Assembly: GCA_007121055.1 (NCBI GenBank)
Contig: SKMM01000159.1
Span: forward strand, 1-13,820
DNA from: Paracoccaceae bacterium
GTDB taxonomy: Bacteria > Pseudomonadota > Alphaproteobacteria > Rhodobacterales > Rhodobacteraceae
DNA: 13,820 nt
Reading direction: 5' to 3'
How positions within the stretch are numbered: the first letter of the stretch is position 1; every line of letters starts with the position of its first letter. Positions 6,023 through 13,820 of this stretch are shown here, piece after piece. The notes below the pieces were generated by a model. The model ran no database searches. It had not been told where the DNA came from and saw only the letters and a program-made list of their open reading frames with translations. Made by a program: the position numbers and the translations under genes.

Positions 6023-7493
6023 GGTGGCCCTCGCAGGCCAGGGACGAGCAATAGGCCCCGACGATGGGCTGGAGCTTGCGGAAGATCTCGCGCTCGGTCT
6101 GACCGATGGCGTCGAGCCGGGCCACCGCGGCCTCCACCTGCGGCTTCAGCGCGGCCAGGTCCACCGTCAGCAGCGCCCGGTCGCGCACGACCCAGTCTCC
6201 GCCGATCATGACGTGGCGGACGGCGGTGGCATCCTCGGCCTGCACGAACTGGTTGATCGCGTTGCGCAGCGGCAGCCAGTGGATGTGTCCGAGGTCGAGG
6301 AAGACGATGTCGGCATGGTAGCCGGGCGCGATGCGGCCGATCCGCGGCATGCCCAGCGCCGCGGCACTTCCCAGCGTGGCGGCCTGCGCCGCCGACCCGC
6401 TGCGCACCCAGCGCCGATAGTCGGTGTCGTGCAGATGCGAGGCATAGGCGGCCAGCCGCATCGCCTCGTACATGTTCTGGTTGTCCGAGCAGCTGGAGGC
6501 GTCAGTGCCGATTCCGATGGTGACGCCCGCATCCATCAGCCCGCGCATGTCGGGCAGACCAGATCCCAGCCGCATGTTGCTGCCGACGTTCAGCACCACC
6601 GTGGCACCGGCGCCCGCAAGCCGGGCCATGTCGTCGTCGTCGAGCCACACGCCATGGGCCGCCGAAAGGCTGGGCGACAGCACCCCCAGCGCGTCCAGAT
6701 GGGCGGTCAGGCTGCGGCCGTAACGCTTGCGGGCGGCGACCTCCTGCACCTTGGATTCCGACAGATGCGTCTGCATCGTCAGCCCGTTGTCCTCAGCCAG
6801 CCGGACACAGCCGCGCAGGAAGTCGTCGGTGCACAGCAGCGGGATGGTCGGGCCGATGGCCAGCGCGATGCGCTCGCGATCGTGGGGCCAGTCGCGGACG
6901 ATCCGCGAGAGCCGGTCGAACAGCAGGCCGATCTCGGCCCCGGCAAATCCGCGCGCCTGCGGCCGAAGATCGGCCGGCAGCGCGTCGAGCAGGCCCGGAA
7001 TGGCCTGGAAGAACGGATAGTCCGACACCATCGGCGCAAGCACCGCGCGCATGCCCACGGTCTCGTAGGCGCGGGCGGCGGCGGCCATCCCCTCGTCGGT
7101 GGGCGCGGGCAGTTCGAGGAACATGTCGTAGCAGGCGGTGCAGCCCTTGAGCACCATCTCGGCCGCGCCGATTACGGTGGACAGGTAGGTGTCCTCGTGC
7201 CGGCGGTTGCCGCTGGACCAGGGCGCGGCGGCGATCAGCGTTTCGAGCGTGACGTCGTCGGTCAGCCCGCGCGACAGATGCCCGTAGCCGTGGGTGTGGG
7301 CGTTCACGAGCCCCGGATGCAGCAGATAGCCCGCCGCGTCGAAGGTCTCGGCGTCATCGGGCGCGGCCAGCCCCGGCGGCCCGACCGCAACGATGCGCCC
7401 GTCGTCGATCAGGATGTCCGCGGGGGACGCGTCGCTCTCCTCGGGTCGCAACAAAAGCCCGTTGCGCAGCACGAGGGGTCTGGTCTGGGTCAT
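5985..7493 (-). CDS. Amidohydrolase, nucleobase/triazine deaminase-like
   Basis: The 502-residue protein is a second member of the same superfamily branch (guanine, S-adenosylhomocysteine and chloroatrazine deaminase relatives). It shows His66 and His68 in NAHTHGYGHLSRG, His243 with the catalytic Glu246 in HLSES, His280 in AHGVWLDDDD and Asp331 in GTDASSCSDNQ. SNMRLGSG follows the pattern of the family's substrate loop. Unlike its downstream neighbour it keeps the full deaminase set, so hydrolytic removal of an exocyclic amine is the likely reaction. The start ATG at 7493 has a weak GGCAGG upstream; the open frame continues 294 nt further, but that part runs back into the binding-protein gene and looks non-coding. 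A C-terminal extension of about 40 residues ends in a His-rich tail within the overlap with the next gene. It is cytoplasmic, and substrate is unassigned. Confidence 0.88.
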   Translation of the reverse strand: MTQTRPLVLRNGLLLRPEESDASPADILIDDGRIVAVGPPGLAAPDDAETFDAAGYLLHPGLVNAHTHGYGHLSRGLTDDVTLETLIAAAPWSSGNRRHEDTYLSTVIGAAEMVLKGCTACYDMFLELPAPTDEGMAAAARAYETVGMRAVLAPMVSDYPFFQAIPGLLDALPADLRPQARGFAGAEIGLLFDRLSRIVRDWPHDRERIALAIGPTIPLLCTDDFLRGCVRLAEDNGLTMQTHLSESKVQEVAARKRYGRSLTAHLDALGVLSPSLSAAHGVWLDDDDMARLAGAGATVVLNVGSNMRLGSGLPDMRGLMDAGVTIGIGTDASSCSDNQNMYEAMRLAAYASHLHDTDYRRWVRSGSAAQAATLGSAAALGMPRIGRIAPGYHADIVFLDLGHIHWLPLRNAINQFVQAEDATAVRHVMIGGDWVVRDRALLTVDLAALKPQVEAAVARLDAIGQTEREIFRKLQPIVGAYCSSLACEGHHVHRLAGHAGCA

Positions 7494-7520
7494 GCGCCTG
7501 CCCTGGTCGGCGTGATGGGA

Positions 7521-7547
7521 CCGCGCGCCGGGAGGCCCGCCGCGCGG
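7521..7547. other. GC-rich hairpin after the binding-protein gene
   Basis: Twelve-base arms at 7521-7532 and 7536-7547 pair with one mismatch around a 3-nt loop. The hairpin fills most of the 65-nt gap between the binding-protein stop and the next gene. It has no T-run on the transcribed side, so it is more likely an mRNA-stabilising or partial-attenuation structure than a full terminator. Such hairpins are common behind binding-protein genes, which need more product than their neighbours. Confidence 0.5.
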
Positions 7548-7558
7548 CCGGAAGGCGG

Positions 7559-8677
7559 TCAGGAGATCGCTTCGAAATAGCGGTTCAGCACATCGGCGCT
7601 GTGCTCGGCATACCATTCCCCGTCGGCGGGGATCTGCCTGGCATAGTTCTCGGGCGAGCCCGGGTCCAAGGCCCTGAGCTCCTCGGGCACGAGCGCCGAG
7701 GCCTCGGGGTTGATCGGGCCGTTGCCCAGCAGCTCGAACAGCTTGACTTGCCGCTCGGGCTCCTGGGTGGAGGCGATGAAGTGCCACACGGCCGCGCCCG
7801 CGGGGTTGTTCTTCATGACGATCCAGGCGCCCGGCCAGACGATCCCTTCGGTGAAGGTGAAGTCGATCACGCCGCCGGTCTCGCGCCGGATCACGCTGGC
7901 GCGGGTGTTGAACAGGTTGCCCATCACCGCCTCGCGGTCGCGGAAGATCTGCTGGCTTTCGGCCCCCGAACCCCAGAAGATCGTGTGCTCCTTGATCTGG
8001 CGGATCTTGTCGAGCGCGCGGTCGACGTCGATGGGATAGATGTCCTCGGGCGCCACGCCGTCGGCCATCAGCGCGGCCTCCAGCTGGCCGTCGATGTGGC
8101 GGCGCAGGGTGCGGCGGCCCGGGAACTCCTCGACGTTCCAGAAATCAGCCCAGCTCTGGGGCGCGCGCTCGGGGAAGGCCTCGGTGTCCCAGGCCAGCAC
8201 GTTGGAGAAGATGTAGTTGCCGATGCCCCACTGCCCGGCATGTTCCGGCCGCACCTTGTCGCGGTCGACGATGGAATAGTCGACCTCTTCCAGCAGGTCG
8301 AGGCGGCCCAGTTCCAGCGAGGCGGGGATGTTGCGGTCCGCAACGTCCCATGTGATGCGACCGCTCTCGACCATGTTGCGGATCGCCCCGGACGACGGCC
8401 CGGCGCCGTCCACGATCACCTCCGCGTCGGGGTTGTCGGCCATGTAGGTCTGGGCAAAGGCCTCGGCCATCGCCGTCACCGCGTCGCCGCCCCAGTTGAC
8501 CAGGACGATCTCGCGCCCGGCCGCGTGCACGGGCGTGACCCGGAACAGCCCGGCCGAGACGCCGAGCAGGCCGCAGGCCGTCATGAAGGCCCGACGATTG
8601 ACCGGACGCCCGTCCGTCACCTCACGCAACAGCGCCGCACAGTCTTCGGCGAAGGTCTGCAAGTGTTGCTTCTGCAT
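7559..8677 (-). CDS. ABC importer substrate-binding protein, Tat-exported
   Basis: This is the periplasmic binding protein of a spermidine/putrescine-type (PotD-like, SBP type 2) importer, 372 residues. The N-terminus has a twin-arginine signal: NRRAFM (Arg28, Arg29), a hydrophobic stretch to about 48 and a plausible cleavage after Ala52 (VHA). The mature part opens with EIVLVNWGGD, typical of the family, and continues with GRITWDVAD and GNYIFSNVLAWD blocks. I chose the ATG at 8677 because GGGAG sits 7 nt upstream; a GTG at 8683 would leave no spacing. It follows the ATPase gene after 81 nt and precedes the amidohydrolases. The ligand cannot be read, and PotD-type proteins bind many small nitrogenous compounds beyond polyamines. 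Confidence 0.9.
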   Translation of the reverse strand: MQKQHLQTFAEDCAALLREVTDGRPVNRRAFMTACGLLGVSAGLFRVTPVHAAGREIVLVNWGGDAVTAMAEAFAQTYMADNPDAEVIVDGAGPSSGAIRNMVESGRITWDVADRNIPASLELGRLDLLEEVDYSIVDRDKVRPEHAGQWGIGNYIFSNVLAWDTEAFPERAPQSWADFWNVEEFPGRRTLRRHIDGQLEAALMADGVAPEDIYPIDVDRALDKIRQIKEHTIFWGSGAESQQIFRDREAVMGNLFNTRASVIRRETGGVIDFTFTEGIVWPGAWIVMKNNPAGAAVWHFIASTQEPERQVKLFELLGNGPINPEASALVPEELRALDPGSPENYARQIPADGEWYAEHSADVLNRYFEAIS

Positions 8678-8724
8678 CGTCACTCTCCCGTTGAAGGTCT
8701 CTGTTGGGATTGCCTTGGGGCCGT

Positions 8725-8744
8725 CCGGCGCGCTGTCCCGCCGG
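8725..8744. other. Hairpin between ATPase and binding-protein genes
   Basis: CCGGCG (8725-8730) and CGCCGG (8739-8744) can pair around 8 nt in the 81-nt gap before the binding-protein gene. It lacks a T-run. It may be a processing or stabilising structure at the 5' side of the most highly needed gene of the operon, or chance in GC-rich DNA. Confidence 0.3.
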
Positions 8745-8758
8745 GCGCGCCCTTTGCC

Positions 8759-9889
<1,131 letters not shown>

Positions 9890-9891
9890 GC

Positions 9892-10707
9892 TCACAGGCT
9901 TTCCGCTGCGCCGCGGGACGCCAGCCAGCGGTCCCACAGCAGCTTCAGGAGGACGGCCAGGATCGTGGCCAGGACGAGGATCACGCCGATGGCCGCCACT
10001 GTGGGGCTGATGTTGTCCTGGATGCCGTCCCAGATCCGGCGCGGCAGGGTGTAGACACCCCGCTGGGTCAGGAACAGCGCGACCACGATCTCGTCCCAGG
10101 AGATCGCGAAGGCAAAGACCCCGCCCGCCAGCACGCCCGGCCAGATGTTGGGCAGGATGGTCAGCCGAACCGCGGTCAGCGGCGAGGCCCCGAGGCTGCG
10201 CGCGGCCTGCTCCAGCCGCAGGTCGAAATTCGCAAGCACCGCCGAGACCGAGATCACCACGAAGGGCATTCCCTTCATCGCATGGGCAAGGATCAGCCCG
10301 GCAAGCGTGTCGATCAGCCCCAGCTCGACCCAGACCCGGTGCATCCCCAGCGCATGCACGATGGGCGGCACGATCATCGGCGTCAGCATGAACACCCGCA
10401 CGCTTTCGGTGAAGCGCGTGGCCAGCCGCCAGCATCCGATGGCGCAGGCCGTACCCAGCACGATGGCAATGCCCGATGCGGCCAGCGCCACGACGAAGCT
10501 GTCGCGGATGCTGCGCCCCCAGGTCGGATCGTCCACGAGTTCTCGATAATGGCGCAGCGACAGCTCGCCCTGCGGCATCGACAGGAACCGCTCGGGCGAG
10601 AACGAGACCGGGATCACGACAAAGATCGGCAGCACCAGAAACAGCATCAGCAGCCAGGCGGCGCCGATGACGAGGATGAAGCCGGGGCCCTTGCGCGTCT
10701 CGTCCAT
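9892..10707 (-). CDS. ABC importer permease, PotC-type
   Basis: This is the second inner-membrane subunit of the importer, 271 residues, with about six hydrophobic segments. The first lies at 10-33, and the last (about 237-258) precedes a short basic C-terminus. The BPD_transp_1 coupling loop with EQAARSLGASPLTAV and ILPNIWPGV (166-192) is the EAA motif that contacts the ATPase. The start overlaps the upstream permease stop in a TGATG arrangement, with GGAG 8 nt upstream, so the two permeases are made in step. Nothing appears damaged. Confidence 0.93.
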   Translation of the reverse strand: MDETRKGPGFILVIGAAWLLMLFLVLPIFVVIPVSFSPERFLSMPQGELSLRHYRELVDDPTWGRSIRDSFVVALAASGIAIVLGTACAIGCWRLATRFTESVRVFMLTPMIVPPIVHALGMHRVWVELGLIDTLAGLILAHAMKGMPFVVISVSAVLANFDLRLEQAARSLGASPLTAVRLTILPNIWPGVLAGGVFAFAISWDEIVVALFLTQRGVYTLPRRIWDGIQDNISPTVAAIGVILVLATILAVLLKLLWDRWLASRGAAESL

Positions 10708-11600
10708 CACGCGGCTCCGAACAGGCGGCGGAAGCTGACCGCGCGGGCCAGCACCACGAGCATCAGGAACACCGTGATCAGCATGCTGGAGGCCAGCGCG
10801 GTGCCGAGACCCCAGGCCAGCGTCTCGTTGACCTGCAGCGCGATGTACTCGGCCAGCATGATCACCCGTCCGCCCCCCAGCAGCGCCGGCGTCACGAAAA
10901 AGCCCAGCGAGAAGATCAGCACCAGGATCGAGGCGGCGATGATCCCCGGCAGGCTCAGGGGCAGGTAGACGTACAGGAACCCCTGCAGCGGCCGGGCCCC
11001 CAGCCCGCGTGCGGCCGGCACCAGCCGCGCGTCGATGCTGCGCATGCTCGCCAGCAGCGGCAGCGCGGCATAGGGAACCATGTAGTGGACCATGCCGATG
11101 ATCACGCCCAACTCGTTGCGGATCAGCGCCAGCGGCTGCGAAATCAGGCCCGCATCCAGCAGGAAGTTGTTCACCAGCCCGCGCGTCTGCAGCAGCGTGA
11201 TCCAGGCGAAGGCACGGATCAGGATGCTGACCCAGAAGGACAACAGCACGCCGACCATCATCCAGGTCTGCCAACCGCTGCGCATGTGCAGGATCGCATA
11301 GGCCAGCAGATACCCCAGCACGAGGCTGAGGGTGCTGGTCACCAGGCAGATCCAGGTCGTCGTCCAGATCACCCGGCGCACCCCCGTGCTCTCGACGATG
11401 CGGACATAGTTACCGAAGCCCAGCCGGGGTTCGGTCACCGAGATCAGCAGCACCCGCGACAGCGGATAGATGTAGAAGACCACCAGCACCACCAGCGGCA
11501 CCAGGACCAGCGCCCAGTAGACCAGGTTGACCCGCTCGGCGCCCAGCAGGCGCGTCCGTGGCGGCGCCGGCGCGGCCACCGTTTCCCCCGCGACCGCCAT
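10707..11600 (-). CDS. ABC importer permease, PotB-type
   Basis: This is the first inner-membrane subunit of the importer, 297 residues, with hydrophobic segments near 27-46, 80-103, 112-134, 165-187, 217-240 and 268-289. The EAA-type coupling loop is PAARGLGARPLQGFLYVYLP (195-214), slightly divergent in lacking the Glu. The ATG at 11600 overlaps the regulator's stop codon (TGATG) and has no clear ribosome site of its own, which points to translational coupling with the regulator. The open frame extends further upstream, but that part is the regulator's other frame. Confidence 0.93.
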   Translation of the reverse strand: MAVAGETVAAPAPPRTRLLGAERVNLVYWALVLVPLVVLVVFYIYPLSRVLLISVTEPRLGFGNYVRIVESTGVRRVIWTTTWICLVTSTLSLVLGYLLAYAILHMRSGWQTWMMVGVLLSFWVSILIRAFAWITLLQTRGLVNNFLLDAGLISQPLALIRNELGVIIGMVHYMVPYAALPLLASMRSIDARLVPAARGLGARPLQGFLYVYLPLSLPGIIAASILVLIFSLGFFVTPALLGGGRVIMLAEYIALQVNETLAWGLGTALASSMLITVFLMLVVLARAVSFRRLFGAA

Positions 11601-12220
11601 CAGTAGATCGGCGGAGTGATGGACCAGACCACCGTCGTCATGGTCTTGCCCGGGTTGCGATACTTGTGCGGCGTGCGGCACTGGAAGGCAAAGCTGTCTC
11701 CGGGCGATAGAAGATGGGCCTGTCCGTCGAGCCACAGCTCGAAACTGCCCGACATGACCACGCCGCTCTCGGCCCCGTCATGGCTGTCGTAATCCGACGA
11801 ACCGCCGCCCGGCGCGATGCTGGAGTGAAAGGTCTGCAGGTCGGGGAAGTCCGGCGGGGTCACGAGCTCGACGAAGGTGCCGTCGACGCCGAGGTCCAGC
11901 ACCCGGCGCTGTCGGTGGCGCACGACGACACCGTCCTCGGCCCCCGCATCGGCAGCCTCGGCGCGCCGGAACAGCGACTGCACGGAGACGTCGAGACCCT
12001 GTGCGATCAGCCGCAGGGACCGCATGGAGGGCGCCGTGATCCCGCGCTCGACCTGGCTGATCATCGCAAGCGAGACCCCCGACCGCAGCGCAAGCGCCTG
12101 AAGCGACATCCCCCGCGCCTTGCGCAGGACGCGCACCTGCAGCCCGAAGGCGCGGTCGTCGCGCCGGTCCTGCGCCAGCTCGCCCTCGACCGTGCTGTCG
12201 GCCTTGACGCTGTCGGCCAC
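11600..12220 (-). CDS. XRE-cupin transcriptional regulator
   Basis: This 206-residue regulator has an XRE/Cro helix-turn-helix (about 27-82, with LALRSGVSLAMISQVERG as the recognition region) and a C-terminal cupin_2 domain (about 130-200: PGGGSSDYDSHDGAESGVVMSG and the PGDSFAFQCRTPHKYRNPG strand). This PuuR-like architecture usually represses a neighbouring catabolic or transport operon until the cupin binds a ligand. I chose the GTG at 12220 because GGAGGG stands 5 nt before it; an ATG at 12319 opens the same frame but adds 33 unlikely residues. It is the first gene of the operon, so it probably also controls itself, and it faces the oxygenase gene across a shared intergenic region. Confidence 0.9.
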   Translation of the reverse strand: MADSVKADSTVEGELAQDRRDDRAFGLQVRVLRKARGMSLQALALRSGVSLAMISQVERGITAPSMRSLRLIAQGLDVSVQSLFRRAEAADAGAEDGVVVRHRQRRVLDLGVDGTFVELVTPPDFPDLQTFHSSIAPGGGSSDYDSHDGAESGVVMSGSFELWLDGQAHLLSPGDSFAFQCRTPHKYRNPGKTMTTVVWSITPPIY

Positions 12221-12266
12221 GGCGTCCCTCCGCCTGCTCCATGCGCAGGCTCGCACCCCGCGCTCA

Positions 12267-12289
12267 ATTTTCAGGCTAACCAAAAAAAT
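12267..12289 (-). promoter_or_regulatory. Candidate operator site 1
   Basis: ATTTTCAGG at the left and an A-run with AAAT at the right make an imperfect palindrome of about 23 bp, 47 bp upstream of the regulator start. Aligned with site 2 read on the opposite strand, it shares TTTCAG, a central T two bases on, and the distal AAA. It would overlap the weak -10 region of the operon, a natural place for autorepression. Confidence 0.35.
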
Positions 12290-12441
12290 GGATGTGACAA
12301 TCAGAATTCCACCGGCCACTCCGCCCAGCCCGCCTGGACCCGTTGCGTGATGGATAATCAGGCAATCCGCCCTTTCAGGAAGCAGGCTGCGAAGGAGGCC
12401 GCCGGCGGACGCGGGGCTGGGTCCGCCGCGGCCGGGACGGC

Positions 12442-12474
12442 TTGCGCCGGACAGAATTTCATCGATACTGAAAT
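12442..12474 (+). promoter_or_regulatory. Oxygenase promoter with operator site 2
   Basis: TTGCGC (12442-12447) and GATACT (12464-12469) form a sigma-70-like pair with 16-bp spacing. A perfect inverted repeat, ATTTCA (12456-12461) and TGAAAT (12469-12474) with a 7-nt centre, straddles the -10. A repressor bound there would block the oxygenase promoter. The repeat is seen; the promoter and operator roles are inferred. Confidence 0.45.
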
Positions 12475-12532
12475 ATCAGGAGGGGCTCCCGTCCCGGTGC
12501 CCACAGCCGCCGACAACCAGGAAGGGTGACCA

Positions 12533-13510
12533 ATGTCCGATGCAAGCCACGCAATCCCGATCATCGATGTCTCCGATCTGATGACGGATGTGTCGGCGGC
12601 GGGCAGGGTCGGCGAGCAGATTCGCGCCGCCTGCACCTCGACCGGATTCTTCTACATCATCGGGCATGACGTGTCGCCGGAACTTGTGGCGGACTGTTTC
12701 GAGGCCAACCGCCGCTTCCACCAGCGCCCGGTCGAGGAAAAGTTGCGCTACAAGCAGAACCTGTGGCACCGCGGCTATCAGGCGTATCAGTCCTCGACGC
12801 TGAAATCCTCGGCCAGGTTCGAGGCCGCCAAGCGCCCCAACCAGCTCGAGTCGTTCTTCATCCGCCACGAGATCTCCGCCGACCATCCCGATTACGAGAA
12901 GAAGCCGCTGCAGGGTCCCAACCAGTGGACCGACGATCCGTGGTTCAACGATGTCGTGGCGCGCTACGATGCTGCCACCCGGGCGCTGGGCCTCAAGCTT
13001 CTGCCCGCGCTTTCCGTGGCCATCGGCGAGGCGCCCGACTTCTTCGCGCCCTTCTTCGATCCGCCCGCCACCGCGCTGCGGCTCATTCACTACACGCCGG
13101 CCCCCAAGGACAGGCCCGAGGACCTCTACGGCATCCATCCCCACACCGATTACGGCTTCCTGACCATTCTCGCGCAGGACACCGTGGGCGGCCTGCAGAT
13201 CCAGCAGCCCGACGGCGCCTGGGTCGACGCGCCCCATGTGCCGGGTAGCTTCGTGATGAACATCGGCGACATCCTTGCGCGCTGGACCAACGACCACTTC
13301 AACTCCACGCCGCATCGGGTGGTGAACCGATCGCACCTCCGCGACCGCTATTCCATCGGCATGTTCTTCGACCCGAATCTCGACACGATGATCGAGACAT
13401 TGCCCGGCTTCCGGCACCTGCAGCACGGCAAATATCCGCCGATCCGCTACGGCGACTATTTCGCCATGCGGCTCGATGCGAATTACACCGACCGGGTTGG
13501 CGTCCGATAG
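12533..13510 (+). CDS. 2OG-Fe(II) oxygenase, isopenicillin N synthase family
   Basis: This soluble 325-residue enzyme has the DIOX_N region (about 8-115, with STGFFYIIGHDV) and the 2OG-Fe(II) catalytic core (about 180-285). Iron ligands are His204 and Asp206 in HPHTDYGFLT and His261 in TPHRVVN; Arg272 and Ser274 of RYS would bind the 2-oxoglutarate carboxylate. Bacterial members hydroxylate or oxidatively dealkylate small molecules using O2 and 2-oxoglutarate; despite the family name, antibiotic synthesis is unlikely here. GGAAGGG lies 7 nt before the ATG. It is the only gene pointing away from the operon and shares its control region, so it is probably the oxidative step of the same pathway. 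All key residues are intact. Confidence 0.92.
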   Translation: MSDASHAIPIIDVSDLMTDVSAAGRVGEQIRAACTSTGFFYIIGHDVSPELVADCFEANRRFHQRPVEEKLRYKQNLWHRGYQAYQSSTLKSSARFEAAKRPNQLESFFIRHEISADHPDYEKKPLQGPNQWTDDPWFNDVVARYDAATRALGLKLLPALSVAIGEAPDFFAPFFDPPATALRLIHYTPAPKDRPEDLYGIHPHTDYGFLTILAQDTVGGLQIQQPDGAWVDAPHVPGSFVMNIGDILARWTNDHFNSTPHRVVNRSHLRDRYSIGMFFDPNLDTMIETLPGFRHLQHGKYPPIRYGDYFAMRLDANYTDRVGVR

Positions 13511-13716
13511 GATCGCGGCGGGGCGGCGTCCGCAAGCAACGAGGTCGACGCTGCCTGCCGGCCATGGGGGAGGCTGCGTGTCCCGGGACAGGGCATGGAC
13601 AGCGGCGCCCGCCGCCGGAAGGGCGCGCAGCTGAAGACGGGCAGGCCCAGGTGCGGGGCAGGTGAGGCGGCGGCGTGCGGACAGGAGCTGCGCGTCTCGC
13701 GGCGGCTCTGATGATG
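13511..13716. other. Gene-free stretch before the right IS110 element
   Basis: This stretch holds the 3' side of the oxygenase transcript and probably the left end of the following IS110-family element. I see no terminator with a T-run and no credible gene. The exact element boundary cannot be placed, because IS110-family elements often lack terminal inverted repeats and target duplications. Confidence 0.4.
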
Positions 13717-13783
13717 TGACCGCCCCCCGACGGCATCGATGTGCCAAGGTGGGTCTGCGAGGATCCACATGGGGGAGCGGTCA
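13717..13783 (+). promoter_or_regulatory. Structured leader of the right IS110 transposase
   Basis: TGACCGC plus a C-run (13717-13728) pairs, with one mismatch, with the G-run plus GCGGTCA at 13772-13783, whose 3' arm contains the GGGGGAG ribosome site and touches the start codon. Inside, GTGGGTC (13749-13755) pairs with GATCCAC (13762-13768), including one G-U wobble, around a 6-nt loop. The structure would hide the ribosome site and limit transposase synthesis; it could also be part of an IS110 guide RNA. Confidence 0.4.
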
Positions 13784-13820
13784 TGTCGGAGATTATCACG
13801 GTCGGGCTCGACCTGGCGAA
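13783..13820 (+). CDS. IS110-family transposase, 5' end only
   Basis: Only 12 codons are in the window, reading MSEIITVGLDLA. This is the characteristic opening of one subgroup of IS110-family DEDD recombinases, with the first catalytic Asp at residue 10. GGGGGAG precedes the ATG at a suitable distance. The sequence differs from the left remnant (GIDISKNRHEV), so the two flanking elements are not copies of each other. Whether the gene is intact cannot be seen. Confidence 0.75.
   Translation, partial: MSEIITVGLDLA

Larger units (their letters stand above)
12221..12532. promoter_or_regulatory. Divergent control region, regulator/oxygenase
   Basis: This 312-bp gap separates the eight-gene operon from the oxygenase and must carry both promoters. 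It is more AT-rich near 12265-12310 and 12452-12480 than elsewhere. Two related TTTCAG-containing sites lie in it, listed separately. For the operon direction, TTGTCA (12300 to 12295 on the minus strand) with TAGCCT 16 nt on is only a weak promoter candidate. I see no gene or riboswitch here. Confidence 0.6.

Noticed and set aside
4466..7493. Specific naming as AtzA, AtzB or TrzN triazine hydrolases
   Set aside because: Motifs place both proteins in that branch, but many nucleobase deaminases share them and no cyanuric-acid pathway genes are nearby.
5748..7580. Plus-strand open frame of 610 codons
   Set aside because: Antisense shadow of the two amidohydrolases, both of which carry complete metal motifs on the minus strand.
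7494..7787. N-terminal extension of the upstream amidohydrolase frame
   Set aside because: It crosses the hairpin and runs into the binding-protein gene; the extra residues are basic low-complexity sequence and the family's domain begins right after the ATG at 7493.
12533..13510. Beta-lactam biosynthesis from the isopenicillin N synthase match
   Set aside because: The family is broad; no peptide synthetase or beta-lactam genes are present, and the neighbours are catabolic.
12476..13768. Minus-strand open frame of 430 codons over the oxygenase
   Set aside because: Shadow of the oxygenase, whose iron ligands and ribosome site fix the coding strand as plus.

Overview
The window looks like high-GC alphaproteobacterial DNA, most likely Rhodobacterales or a relative. 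This rests on strong G/C third-position bias, the protein styles and the insertion-sequence types, and is inference rather than a computed placement. It has three parts: an integrase-bearing accessory end (1 to about 2670), a scar of insertion-sequence debris (about 2667-3370), and a compact metabolic locus (3608-13510). The locus is closed on the right by the start of an IS110-family transposase that runs off the window.

Left part: on the minus strand, a P4-type tyrosine integrase (1302-2492) is followed 3 nt later by an unrecognised 369-residue protein (189-1298). Upstream of the integrase are an 11-bp direct repeat and a small inverted repeat. Directly beyond lies the beheaded N-terminus of an IS110-family transposase (2667-2849), whose leader folds into two strong hairpins. 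A decayed, frameshifted C-terminal piece of an IS3-family transposase follows (2983-3354).

Central part: eight minus-strand genes sit head to tail and probably form one operon, read from 12220 down to 3608. The order is an XRE-cupin regulator, two permeases, an ATPase and a Tat-exported binding protein of a spermidine/putrescine-type ABC importer, two tandem AtzA/8-oxoguanine-deaminase-type amidohydrolases, and a creatininase-family amidohydrolase. Several junctions overlap (TGATG coupling, or a 38-bp overlap). A Fe(II)/2-oxoglutarate oxygenase of the isopenicillin N synthase family is divergently transcribed (12533-13510). The 312-bp gap between them holds two related TTTCAG-containing sites, one overlapping a plausible promoter for the oxygenase.

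Working together (inference): the importer brings in a small nitrogenous compound. The oxygenase could hydroxylate or N-dealkylate it, the two metal-dependent amidohydrolases could deaminate or hydrolyse it, and the creatininase homologue could open a cyclic amide. The cupin domain of the regulator could sense the substrate. The substrate cannot be read from sequence; a modified purine, pyrimidine, triazine-like or other N-heterocycle is the most economical guess. I do not recognise this exact combination as a characterised pathway, and it is the best candidate here for an undescribed system.
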